A stretch of DNA of 39,727 bases, from NCBI GenBank assembly GCA_902786505.1, contig CADACS010000012.1:1-39727 (forward strand). The letters are read 5' to 3'. Below the pieces are notes generated by a model that made no database searches, had not been told where the DNA came from, and was given only the letters and a program-made list of their open reading frames with translations. Shown here in pieces: positions 6,721 through 14,680 of this stretch (its first letter is position 1; every line of letters begins with the position of its first letter). The translations under genes and the position numbers were made by a program. This DNA comes from an uncultured Planctomycetota bacterium. GTDB taxonomy: Bacteria > Planctomycetota > Planctomycetia > Pirellulales > Thermoguttaceae.

Positions 6721-8556
6721 ATGAAAATTTCACTCACACCGCGCCGTTGCGCCGCCGTTCTCGCCGCGTTAGCCGCCGCGCTGACGTCGTGCGCGTTAAC
6801 CGCGCCGAACGCAAACGCCCAGTCTGTCGAACCGGAAAAAGCGATCGCGCTGCCGGAAGGATTCGCCGACGATCTCGCGCCGAACGCCGTTCAGGACCAG
6901 CGCGTCCGTCAATATCTGTACGCCAAGCGCATTGTCGCCGTCTCGGAAGAAGGGGTTAAGAACCCGGAAAAACTCCTGCAGCCGGTTCTCGGCCAGACCG
7001 CCACGTCCATTATGGGCGACGAAAACGCCGCGTGCGTTATGTCCGGCGGCGGGCACATTCTCCTCGACTTCGGGTGCGAAATTCACGGCAGCTTCCGCGT
7101 CGAAGCGCGCGACCTGAAACCGAGTAAGAACAGCGTCGGCAAGACGGTCCGGCTCCGTATCCGGTTCGGCGAATCGGTCGACGAAGCGAACGCGGACGTC
7201 GGCGAAAAAGGCGCCGTCAACGAGCACTCCACGCGCGACCAGATTATTACGGTCCCGTGGCTCGGCGCGGTCGAATGCGGGGAATCCGCGTTCCGATTCG
7301 TCCGTATCGACGTCGTCGACGACGACGCGAAGATCATCTTCGACTCCGCGCGCGCGATCTTTATCTATCGCGACCTTCCCCGTCTCGGCCAGTTCAAATG
7401 CTCCGACGAGCGCCTCAATCAGGTCTGGGACGTCTGCGCGCGCACGATCCTCCTGACCATGCAGCAGTTCGTCTTCGAAGGGGCGAAACGCGACCGGCTC
7501 GTCTGGTACGGCGACTTTACGCCGCAAACCATGACCGCGCTCCGCGTTTACGGCGACTCGAAAGTACTGCGCGACACGCTCGGATATTACGCGCGCGAAA
7601 CGTGGCCGCTCCCGAAATGGATGAACGGCATGCCGAACTATTCGCTCTGGTGGCTCATTACGATCGGTGATCTCTACCGCCATACGGGCGATCCGGAACT
7701 CGTTAAAGAACAATGGGATTACGTCAAGGGTCTCGTCGATCAGCTCCTGCCGTACATAGACGAAAACGGCAAGGCGGGCTTCCCGACTCCGTTCCTCGAC
7801 TGGCCCACGAACGACAAGCCGGACGCGCTCAACGCGGGCACGCACGCCATGTTCGCGCTCGGATTCGACCGCGTCGCCGAAATGGCGAAAGTCGTCGGCG
7901 ATAAAGAGACCGAAGAGCTCGCGCTCAAGACGGCCGCGAAAGTGAGAACCTATAAGCCGTCGAACGTCGGCAATAAGCAGGCGGCGGCCCTCCTCGCGCT
8001 CGCCGATATCCAGAAAGACGGCGAATCGAACGTCGACGTCGTCGCCAAAGACGGTCCGCAGGGATTCTCGACCTTCTACGGATACTACATGCTCGAAGCG
8101 CTCTCGAAAGGCGGCAAGAACCAAGTCGCGCTCGACGTCGCCCGCGATTACTGGGGCGCTATGATCGAACGCGGCGCCACGACCTTCTGGGAAGATTTCG
8201 ATCTCAAGTGGCTTGAAAACGCCGGCAGAATCGACGAAGCGACCCCCGAGGGCATGGAAAGCCTGCACGGCGACCGCGGCGCCTACTGCTACGTCGGGCT
8301 CCGTCATTCGCTCTGCCACGGCTGGGCGTCCGGACCCGCCGCTTGGATCAGCGCGAACGTCATGGGCGTAACCCCGCTCGAACCGGGCTTCAAAAAGGTT
8401 CAGGTCAAGCCGTTCCTCGGCGATCTCGAATGGTTCGAAGGCTCCGTCCCGACCCCTTACGGCCAGATTAAAATCCGCTGCGACAAGCAGGCGGACGGCT
8501 CGATTAAGACGAAAATCGACGCGCCGAAAGGAATCGAAGTCATTGAAGTCAAATAG
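6721..8556 (+). CDS. Exported alpha-L-rhamnosidase-like glycosidase (six-hairpin fold, GH78-like)
   Basis: The 611-residue protein starts with a signal sequence containing a lipobox-like LTSC (residues 21-24). It may be a lipoprotein, or signal peptidase I may cut after NANA. A beta-sandwich region follows (GGHILLDFGCEIHGSF, LRIRFGES), then the (alpha/alpha)6 barrel of bacterial rhamnosidases: FEGAKRDRLVWYGDFTPQ, the NYSLWWLITIGDLYRHTGD helix, TTFWEDFDLKW and SLCHGWASGPAAWI. The C-terminal beta domain has the usual GVTPLEPGFKKVQVKPFLGDL closing motif. Classical GH78 enzymes have RDERLGW at the acid site; here it is KRDRLVW, so Asp stands where the acid Glu would be, and substrate specificity is uncertain. 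The expected role is removal of terminal rhamnose, or a related sugar, from plant or mucosal glycans outside the cytoplasm. GGGAGA precedes the ATG, and the gene has its own terminator. Confidence 0.82.
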   Translation: MKISLTPRRCAAVLAALAAALTSCALTAPNANAQSVEPEKAIALPEGFADDLAPNAVQDQRVRQYLYAKRIVAVSEEGVKNPEKLLQPVLGQTATSIMGDENAACVMSGGGHILLDFGCEIHGSFRVEARDLKPSKNSVGKTVRLRIRFGESVDEANADVGEKGAVNEHSTRDQIITVPWLGAVECGESAFRFVRIDVVDDDAKIIFDSARAIFIYRDLPRLGQFKCSDERLNQVWDVCARTILLTMQQFVFEGAKRDRLVWYGDFTPQTMTALRVYGDSKVLRDTLGYYARETWPLPKWMNGMPNYSLWWLITIGDLYRHTGDPELVKEQWDYVKGLVDQLLPYIDENGKAGFPTPFLDWPTNDKPDALNAGTHAMFALGFDRVAEMAKVVGDKETEELALKTAAKVRTYKPSNVGNKQAAALLALADIQKDGESNVDVVAKDGPQGFSTFYGYYMLEALSKGGKNQVALDVARDYWGAMIERGATTFWEDFDLKWLENAGRIDEATPEGMESLHGDRGAYCYVGLRHSLCHGWASGPAAWISANVMGVTPLEPGFKKVQVKPFLGDLEWFEGSVPTPYGQIKIRCDKQADGSIKTKIDAPKGIEVIEVK

Positions 8557-8609
8557 TTTGTCATTAGAACGCGCCGCGTCTGACGACGTTTGAACGCGGC
8601 GCCGATCGC

Positions 8610-8645
8610 AAGCCGGAGAATGATTTCTCCGGCTTTTTTCTTTTT
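8610..8645 (+). terminator. Rho-independent terminator between convergent genes
   Basis: An 11-bp perfect stem (8610-8620 with 8625-8635) and a TGAT loop are followed by a T-rich tract. It ends the rhamnosidase-like gene just before the convergent reductase gene. Confidence 0.9.
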
Positions 8646-8659
8646 CAGCGCGCCGGACG

Positions 8660-9760
8660 TCAGAACAGATTCGCGTAATAGTCGGCGCCCGCGGGATAGA
8701 GCCGCGGCGAGAAGGAGAGGAGCCGGTTCATGAGGGGCGTGGAGCCGTGAAACGCGTCGGGCCGGGTCAGGTGCCACTGGCGGTCGGACGGCCAGAATTC
8801 AGGCAGGGCGGGCCAAGGGGAGAAGGGAGTAAACCCCAGGACGTTGGCAAGTTTTGAGGAATCCATAGCGCAGTTTGAGACGCGCGGCGGAACGGGGCAA
8901 TATTCCTCCCGGTACTGTCCGAAGAGGAGATCGCGTTCGAATCCGCCGGTCCAATTGATAATCTGCGCCATCTGATAGAGCGAGACTTGGCGCGGCCCGC
9001 CGCAATTCAGTACGCCCGCATAGCCGTTGGCGAGGAAAACGCGAAAGACGCGCGCCATTTCGTCGACGTACGTCGGGGTTCGCACTTCGTCGTAAAAGAG
9101 CGTGGCGGGCCGATTCGCGCGGTAGCGCGAGGCGATCCAGTCGATCGCGCCCGCATGCCAGTTGTAGCTCACGCCCATCGGCATAGATATGCGCAGCGTT
9201 ACGGCGTACGGGTCAAGTTCCGCGACGCCCTCTTCGCCGGCGGCCATCGTCTGACCGTAGACGTTGACGGGGCACGTCGGCTCGCCGTCCCGATATCCGC
9301 CCCCTTCCCGGCCGCCAAAGACCATATCGACCGAGAGATGCACGAGCCGGATACCGCGGCTGCGGGAATAACGCGCTAAATTGCGAACGACCTCCACGTT
9401 AAGGTCCCAGGCGATTTTCGGATCGAGCTGGCACGCCTTCAGCGCGCAGTTGCCCGCGCAGTCGAGAATCGCCGATATTTTACGCGCGTCAAGCTCGCGT
9501 TCGAGCGCGCCGTAATCGCGCAAATCGACGAAAATGAGATCGGGAGCGGGAAAGTCGACGTCCGTCTCCTGCACCGACCCGTAAACCTTGCCCGGAAAGC
9601 GGGACTGAAAGTACGCAAGACACGCGTAACCCGCGACGCCCGTTACTCCCGTTACGAGGAGCGGCGTCGGAGGATCGACGCGCGGAGAGCCCGGAATGAA
9701 ATCGAGCTGACGGCGCGATTCGGCGACGATTTGGCCGTAGGTGGCGACGTTTCTGGACAT
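8660..9760 (-). CDS. RmlD-like NAD(P)-binding epimerase/reductase with altered catalytic motif
   Basis: This 366-residue SDR-superfamily protein most resembles dTDP-4-dehydrorhamnose reductases (RmlD). It has the nucleotide-binding TGVTGVAGYACL, DLRDYGALERELDARKISAILDCAG, a SVDMVFGG segment (STDYVFDG in RmlD) and TPTYVDEMARVFRVFL. The catalytic YxxxK reads Y168-G-Q-T-M172, so Lys is replaced by Met (codon ATG). A 32-residue extension precedes the nucleotide-binding strand, and a longer tail ends in ADYYANLF. RmlD would make dTDP-L-rhamnose, but with the Lys missing it may be a sugar-nucleotide binding protein, a different SDR activity, or inactive. The start at 9760 lacks a clear ribosome-binding site. 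No other rml gene is nearby. Confidence 0.75.
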   Translation of the reverse strand: MSRNVATYGQIVAESRRQLDFIPGSPRVDPPTPLLVTGVTGVAGYACLAYFQSRFPGKVYGSVQETDVDFPAPDLIFVDLRDYGALERELDARKISAILDCAGNCALKACQLDPKIAWDLNVEVVRNLARYSRSRGIRLVHLSVDMVFGGREGGGYRDGEPTCPVNVYGQTMAAGEEGVAELDPYAVTLRISMPMGVSYNWHAGAIDWIASRYRANRPATLFYDEVRTPTYVDEMARVFRVFLANGYAGVLNCGGPRQVSLYQMAQIINWTGGFERDLLFGQYREEYCPVPPRVSNCAMDSSKLANVLGFTPFSPWPALPEFWPSDRQWHLTRPDAFHGSTPLMNRLLSFSPRLYPAGADYYANLF

Positions 9761-10115
9761 GGTTCGGCGTAAAGGAAAAACGGCCCGAAAAAACGCTGGC
9801 AGACCCGGCGCGGACGGGCTCGGCAGGGGCTACATTCTAACAGAACGCGCCAATTTGAAAAGACGCGGCGCGCGGACCGACTGCCGGACCCGCCAAATGG
9901 AATTCGGGATATTTAACGGCGCAACCCGTTAAATTCCGTTTTTTTAGTTTCTTTTTTGCGCTATTTGACTATAGTTTTCTTGAAAACGCTTGACGCCGGA
10001 GCCCCCTTGGAGGTATGATAGAAGTGGTAGCGTGGACTTTTACGGTCGGCGCGCCGCCGGATTTTTTCGGCGGTATTTCCTGTGTGGTTATTTGGAGTAT
10101 TCCAGCGGAGAACCT
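9761..10115. other. Divergent intergenic region with an inverted repeat
   Basis: The 355-base spacer lies between the minus-strand reductase and the plus-strand Met/Gly-rich protein. It contains a 9-bp perfect inverted repeat at 9911-9934 (ATTTAACGG / CCGTTAAAT, 6-base loop) followed by a run of seven T at 9939-9945. This is terminator-like on the plus strand, or an operator. Next come the strong promoter at 9990-10019 and a leader of about 90 bases. A frame at 9741-9932 has no ribosome-binding site and is not called. Confidence 0.45.
9990..10019 (+). promoter_or_regulatory. Sigma-70-like promoter of the Met/Gly-rich secreted protein
   Basis: TTGACG (9990-9995) and TATGAT (10014-10019) are separated by 18 bp. 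The start would be near 10026, some 90 bases before the ATG at 10116. Confidence 0.7.
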
Positions 10116-11624
10116 ATGAAAACCTCGTTATTTGAATCGGCGTCCGCTTTGCGCGGCGCTAGCCGTACGGCCGCGACCGTTCTGGCCGCTTTGTGTCTCT
10201 TCCTGAGCGTCGGCCTCCTTTCCGCGCAGGAGTATAAGGAAGCTAGCGTAGACGACGGGCTCGCCGGTCAAAAAGCGTCGACGATCGGCAGTAACGATTC
10301 CGCTAAGATCAAAGATTTCCTCACGAAATACTATCTCGCGCGTTGGACCGTTCGCGACAACGGGCGCGAAATCCATAAGTACGTGGCGGAACTCGAAAGC
10401 GACGCGGTCAGTCTTTCCGGCGCGGCGCAAGACACGTTCCTCAAAGAGGTCGTCTCCGTTCTTCAGAGCTATGCGGGCTCGGCCAAGTGCTATCCTGCGT
10501 GCCGGTACAACGCCGTTCTCGCGATCGGAAAGCTCGACGTAGCGGGCGGCGCCGACCGCAACTCGCCGGGAACGCCCTACGCCGACGCCATTCCCGTCCT
10601 CGCGAAGATCTGCACGAGCGATAAAGACGTTCCCGACTACGTCCGTTACGGCGCGCTCATTGGGCTCGTCCGTCACGCGCAGCTCGGAATCAAAGACGAT
10701 TCATTCCGCAACGGCGTTAAGACGACGTTCGCGAAAGTTCTCGACGAAAAATTCGCCGAACAGCACAATATCCGCGGCGAGATCTACGAATGCTTCCAGG
10801 AAAACGCCGTTATCGGTCTGGCGAGCTTCAAGAGCCCCGAAGGAACCAAGGGCGGCACGGGCACGCTCGATCTCTTCCGCAAGATGATCGAAAATAAAGA
10901 CGTCAGCTTCGAGCTGCGCTGCATTGCCGCGCGCGCGATCGGCGATATGAATCTCGATTCCGTCGCCAAGTACGACTACAACGGCCTGGCGAAATCGCTC
11001 GTTACGCTCGCGCGCGACTTCTGCGTTGAAGAATCCACCTATATCGACAGCGAGCTCGTTCGCGACCAAGTCAAGAGCGCGGCGAGCGGCATGGGCGGCG
11101 CCGGCGGTATGGGCGGCATGTCCGGCGGTATGGGCGGTATGACCGGCGGCATGGGCGGCATGTCCGGCGGTATGACGGGCGGCATGGATATGGCCGGCGG
11201 CATGGGCGGTATGGGCGGCATGTCCGGCGGTATGGGCGGCGGCATGGGCGGCACGATCCAGAACCAGAAGAGTATGGAGACGATCGTCGCGCGCGTCCAG
11301 TACGGATTTGAGTGCATTCAGCTCGCCATTAAGGGCGTAAAGAACGGCGGCTCCGGCGTCAAAGCGAAGCTTGATCCGAACGACGAAAAGCAGGCGGATA
11401 CGATCGCCATGCTCGACGACACGCTCAAAGAATTCGAAGACACCAATAAATTCATTGCCGAAGGTCCGAAGAACGGCGGCGGCATGATGGGCGGTATGAT
11501 GACCGGTATGAACGACATGGGCGCGAGCGGCTCCAGCCTGAAGGTCGACGCAAACTCCATGAAAGACCACCTGCTCGCTAAGAAGATCAAGTTCAACGAA
11601 CTCATCGGCGTCGAATCCTATTGA
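10116..11624 (+). CDS. Secreted HEAT-like protein with Gly-Met-rich insert, function unknown
   Basis: I chose the ATG at 10116 because GGAG lies 5 bases upstream and a signal peptide follows directly (about residues 1-38, ending LSAQ). The 502-residue protein has an alpha-helical domain (about 60-320). Its repeating helices, such as CYPACRYNAVLAIGKLD, PDYVRYGALIGLVRHAQLG and VSFELRCIAARAIGDMNLD, look like HEAT/armadillo scaffolding repeats. Residues 326-379 are low-complexity GGMGGM/SGGM repeats, and a helical C-terminal part with a second short GGGMMGGMM run follows. No catalytic motif is seen. Similar secreted helical proteins with Gly-Met-rich stretches occur in planctomycetes, where such stretches are unexplained; metal binding by Met and a flexible linker are both possible. 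It is transcribed alone. Confidence 0.75.
   Translation: MKTSLFESASALRGASRTAATVLAALCLFLSVGLLSAQEYKEASVDDGLAGQKASTIGSNDSAKIKDFLTKYYLARWTVRDNGREIHKYVAELESDAVSLSGAAQDTFLKEVVSVLQSYAGSAKCYPACRYNAVLAIGKLDVAGGADRNSPGTPYADAIPVLAKICTSDKDVPDYVRYGALIGLVRHAQLGIKDDSFRNGVKTTFAKVLDEKFAEQHNIRGEIYECFQENAVIGLASFKSPEGTKGGTGTLDLFRKMIENKDVSFELRCIAARAIGDMNLDSVAKYDYNGLAKSLVTLARDFCVEESTYIDSELVRDQVKSAASGMGGAGGMGGMSGGMGGMTGGMGGMSGGMTGGMDMAGGMGGMGGMSGGMGGGMGGTIQNQKSMETIVARVQYGFECIQLAIKGVKNGGSGVKAKLDPNDEKQADTIAMLDDTLKEFEDTNKFIAEGPKNGGGMMGGMMTGMNDMGASGSSLKVDANSMKDHLLAKKIKFNELIGVESY
11091..11252 (+). repeat. Low-complexity Gly-Met coding repeat
   Basis: About 54 codons are built almost only from ATG, GGC and GGT, with scattered TCC, ACC, GCC and GAT. 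They form irregular 9-15 base units encoding GGM, GGMSGGM and GGMTGGM. Synonymous Gly codons vary, so the pattern is kept at protein level. A short related run lies at about 11480-11510. Confidence 0.9.
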
Positions 11625-11654
11625 CGTTCGGCTTCTTAACTGGCATAAAACGCG

Positions 11655-11693
11655 AAACGCTCGCGCGGCGGCATGCTGCGCGAGCGTTTTTTT
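11655..11693 (+). terminator. Rho-independent terminator
   Basis: A 12-bp perfect stem (11655-11666 with 11678-11689), an 11-base loop and a T-run to 11693 end the Met/Gly-rich protein gene, facing the convergent tsaD. Confidence 0.9.
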
Positions 11694-11756
11694 ACGTTCT
11701 GTCATTCTTCTCGGCCGAACGCCGGCGTTGCGGTTTAGAGTCCGCGCGGCGCGGCG

Positions 11757-12785
11757 CTACTGCTTGTCGCGAACCAGACCGGGCGAAATATCCAGATCGA
11801 GATCGGCAAAGAGCCCGGCGGCGTACCGCTCGATTGCGATCGCGCCCATAACGGCGTTGTCCGTACAGAGTTTCGGCGGCGCGATATAGAGCTTGAACCG
11901 AAATCTTTCGGCGGCGTCGAGCGCTTTCTCCCGGAACCGCGCGTTCGCGGCGACGCCCCCGCCCACGCACAGAGTCTTCATTTTGCACAGCCGGAGCGCC
12001 TGAACCGCTTTTCCGACCAAACAGTCGCAGACCGCCTCTTGGAACGACGCGGCGACGTCGGCGCGCGTCTGCTCGCTTATCTGCATATCCGCGTAATCGA
12101 CCTTGCCGACGCCCATGAGCTTATAGCGGACCGCCGTCTTGAGCCCGCTGAAACTGAACTGCATGCGTTCCGGTTCGTGCAGCATCGGCCTAGGGAAATC
12201 AAACGCTTTCGGATCGCCCTTCTCCGCGGCCTTCTGAATCGAAGGGCCGCCCGGATAAGGAAGACCGAGCATGGCGGCGACTTTGTCGAACGCCTCGCCC
12301 GCCGCGTCGTCGATCGTCGTGCCGAGCGGCGTAAAGTCGATCGGCCCTGAGCAGCGGTAAAGGCTCGAATGGCCGCCGCTGACTATGAGCCCGACGCACG
12401 GAAAGATATTCTCGTCGAACGCGACTTTGCACGCGTAAATGTGCGCCTGAAGATGATTGATCGCGATGAGCGGCAGATTATTGGCGACGCAAAGCGCCTT
12501 GGCCGCAGAAAGACCGACCAGCAGGGATCCGGCGAGCCCCGGCTCGTTAACGACGGCGACCGCGTCGAGATCGCCGGGAGAAAGATTCGCCTCTTTGAGC
12601 GCCTCGGACACGACCGGAAGAATCGCGTCAAGGTGCTGGCGCGACGCTATTTCCGGAACGACGCCCCCGTAAAGGCGGTGCGTGTCGATCTGGGACGCGA
12701 GCGACGCGCCGAGAACGTTCCGGTTGCCGTCGACGACCGCCGCGGCCGTTTCGTCGCAGCTCGATTCGATCGTTAATATCTTCAT
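11757..12785 (-). CDS. tsaD: tRNA N6-adenosine threonylcarbamoyltransferase TsaD
   Basis: TsaD transfers the threonylcarbamoyl group from TC-AMP to A37 of tRNAs that read ANN codons, together with TsaB and TsaE (not in this window). The 342-residue length is standard. Signatures are ILTIESSCDETAAAVV at the N-terminus, VNEPGLAGSLLVGLSAAKAL, the metal-binding HxxxH in INHLQAHIYA, LIVSGGHSSLY, FSFSGLKTAV and the late GGGVAANARFREKAL. Its ATG overlaps the stop of the upstream TupA-like gene in an ATGA, so translation is probably coupled. It is the last gene of the minus-strand block. An essential tRNA-modification gene downstream of envelope genes suggests shared basal expression rather than shared function. 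Confidence 0.95.
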   Translation of the reverse strand: MKILTIESSCDETAAAVVDGNRNVLGASLASQIDTHRLYGGVVPEIASRQHLDAILPVVSEALKEANLSPGDLDAVAVVNEPGLAGSLLVGLSAAKALCVANNLPLIAINHLQAHIYACKVAFDENIFPCVGLIVSGGHSSLYRCSGPIDFTPLGTTIDDAAGEAFDKVAAMLGLPYPGGPSIQKAAEKGDPKAFDFPRPMLHEPERMQFSFSGLKTAVRYKLMGVGKVDYADMQISEQTRADVAASFQEAVCDCLVGKAVQALRLCKMKTLCVGGGVAANARFREKALDAAERFRFKLYIAPPKLCTDNAVMGAIAIERYAAGLFADLDLDISPGLVRDKQ

Positions 12786-13720
12786 AAATTTATGCCTTTA
12801 TTACAATTACAGCGCTCGCGCCGTCGGCGCGGCGGAGGGAGTTCGAGCCAGTTCCCGAACGTAACGTCCCATTCCTTCGGCTTGAATTCCTCCAGTCCTC
12901 CGCCGGGATAGAACGTCAGTTCCCCGAAATAAATACGGCCGTCGACGTCGTAGAAATCGACGCGGACAAACGGAATCCCTTCGGCGAGCGTCTCGGCGAG
13001 CGCGGTCATCTCGCCGAGCGTTTCCGGCTTCGGGGCCGGCCGTTCTTCGCGCGGATAATGCCGCTCGAACGGCAGCATATTCCAGTCGGGATCATAGAAC
13101 GTAACGCGCAGTCCCTCCTTAGAAAACCGTCTGGAGCAGAACATAACGCAGCGCGCTTTTCCATTGAAGCAAAAGAACTTATAGTCGACAAGATCTCCGC
13201 CCGAGGCGTTCGTCAGGAGCTTTTCCGCGACGATTCTGCGCGGAACGCGTTTATACGGATACTCCCGCGCCGCCCAGTAGAAATTCTTTCGCATGGCGCG
13301 GTCGAGCCGCTTCTTCGCGGCGGCCCGGTCGAACGCCGCCTTATCCGGGCAGACGGCGACGCTTCCGCTGTCGTGAGCGCATTTGAGAACAAACGCGTTT
13401 GGCAGCGCGTCGAAGTCGATCTCGTCGAACGAGTTGTACGGCCCGCCGACGAGCGGTATGAGCCGCTCCTGACCAATTTTGTCCGCGACGTATTCGCGCG
13501 CGGCGTACTTGTCGACGAGCGCGGTATAGCGCGGATCGCGGTCGTGCAGCTTGAGCCAGTTGATCTTCTCGTTAAAGGTCACGGGCGAATTGAGCCGGAG
13601 AACGTCGCCCGTCTTGACGCGGTACAAAACGCGCAGATACCAGGAATCCGGCGCAATAGCGCGAACTCCCGGCAGGGAAAGGATTTTCTTCTGGAAACGA
13701 AGGAAAGGACGCGGTTTCAT
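12782..13720 (-). CDS. TupA-like ATP-grasp family protein
   Basis: The 312-residue protein resembles the TupA-like ATP-grasp family found in polysaccharide gene clusters, where such proteins are thought to ligate amino acids or similar groups to glycans. Typical stretches are VTFNEKINWLKLHDRDPRYTALVDKYAAREYV, LPNAFVLKCAHDSG, RRIVAEKLL, DYKFFCFNGKA and PFVRVDFYDVDGRIYFGELTFYPGGG, which carries the acidic metal-binding residues. It is cytosolic, without membrane segments. Its stop overlaps the tsaD start by 4 bases, and it lies 33 bases after the phosphodiester glycosidase gene. That context, after Lnt and a secreted glycan-active protein, points to an envelope or exopolysaccharide role. The actual substrate cannot be read from the sequence. 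Confidence 0.8.
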   Translation of the reverse strand: MKPRPFLRFQKKILSLPGVRAIAPDSWYLRVLYRVKTGDVLRLNSPVTFNEKINWLKLHDRDPRYTALVDKYAAREYVADKIGQERLIPLVGGPYNSFDEIDFDALPNAFVLKCAHDSGSVAVCPDKAAFDRAAAKKRLDRAMRKNFYWAAREYPYKRVPRRIVAEKLLTNASGGDLVDYKFFCFNGKARCVMFCSRRFSKEGLRVTFYDPDWNMLPFERHYPREERPAPKPETLGEMTALAETLAEGIPFVRVDFYDVDGRIYFGELTFYPGGGLEEFKPKEWDVTFGNWLELPPPRRRRERCNCNKGINL

Positions 13721-13753
13721 TTCATTCCGGCGCGGGGAAGAATCAAACGCGGG

Positions 13754-14656
13754 TTACTTACTGAACCGGAACCCGGCGGGCGTCTCTTTGGGAGCGCCGT
13801 TCGCTTTAACGCCGATACCGTTCGCGTTATGGCGCAGGTGATCTTCCGTACTGTTGCACGGGCTGTTGAGCACGACGGGCTCCCCTTCGGAATCGCGCAC
13901 GACAAAGGTCGTGGAGCCGCCGCCGTCGAGATTAAGTCCCTGATACGCGCCGAGATATTTGAGCTGGGTTCCAACTTGCGCGTAGGTCGCGCCGACGCTG
14001 AAGCCCGCCTGACGGCCGTCGATCGTCATGAAGTAGACGTACCGCTTATCCTGCGAGAATCCGACCGCGGTGCGCGGATGGACCTTTACGTCGGTAAATT
14101 CCGGAATCGCGCCGTCCTGAACGACGATTTTATTGCCGGACACGGCCTGAGCGATATCGGAAAGATCGTCGCCGACAGAGTACTGTTTGATATCGACGGA
14201 GCCGTCGTTCTTAACGACGAACGAAGGATACGTATCGCGCGGATCCGATTCGACAAATCCGTCGGAAACGCCGAGCCCCGTTAAATTTGCGTCCCCTTCA
14301 GTCTTAATGGTCGTCGCGTTGAACGGCCCGTAGAAATTCCCGTTGATCGCGACGGAAAGGCCCCGGTCTTTGAGGAATTCGGCGGTCGTGCGGCGGTTCG
14401 TTTCGCGCTCTTCCTTTTTGAAATTCTCGTGCGGCGCGGTCGTCTTAAACTCGACGCCCGGCACGGTAAGGTCGATGCGCGCGGCGATAACCTTCATGAG
14501 CGGATCGGCGACCTCGTACGCCGCGATATCGACGCCCTCGTACATAGGAACCCATTTCGGGCCGTTTTCAGACTCGGCCGCGTTCTGAGCGAAAGCGGAC
14601 GCCGCGCAAAGCGACAGGACGAGCGCGGCGGACGCCGCGATTTGTGCGTATCTCAT
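13754..14656 (-). CDS. Secreted phosphodiester glycosidase (NAGPA) domain protein
   Basis: The 300-residue protein has a clear signal peptide (MRYAQIAASAALVLSLCAASAFA) and one NAGPA/DUF2233 domain. Family motifs are LSVAINGNFYGP, the conserved HPRTAVGFSQD and LNLDGGGSTTFVVRD near the end, followed by RHNANGIGV. Members cleave GlcNAc-1-phosphodiesters or related cell-wall and exopolysaccharide phosphodiesters, so it probably acts on glycans in the periplasm or at the surface. AAAGGGG lies about 8 bases before the ATG at 14656. The gene follows lnt by 24 bases and precedes the TupA-like gene by 33 bases, consistent with one operon. The natural substrate is unknown. Confidence 0.87.
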   Translation of the reverse strand: MRYAQIAASAALVLSLCAASAFAQNAAESENGPKWVPMYEGVDIAAYEVADPLMKVIAARIDLTVPGVEFKTTAPHENFKKEERETNRRTTAEFLKDRGLSVAINGNFYGPFNATTIKTEGDANLTGLGVSDGFVESDPRDTYPSFVVKNDGSVDIKQYSVGDDLSDIAQAVSGNKIVVQDGAIPEFTDVKVHPRTAVGFSQDKRYVYFMTIDGRQAGFSVGATYAQVGTQLKYLGAYQGLNLDGGGSTTFVVRDSEGEPVVLNSPCNSTEDHLRHNANGIGVKANGAPKETPAGFRFSK

Positions 14657-14680
14657 ATTATTGCCCCTTTTTAATTTAAG

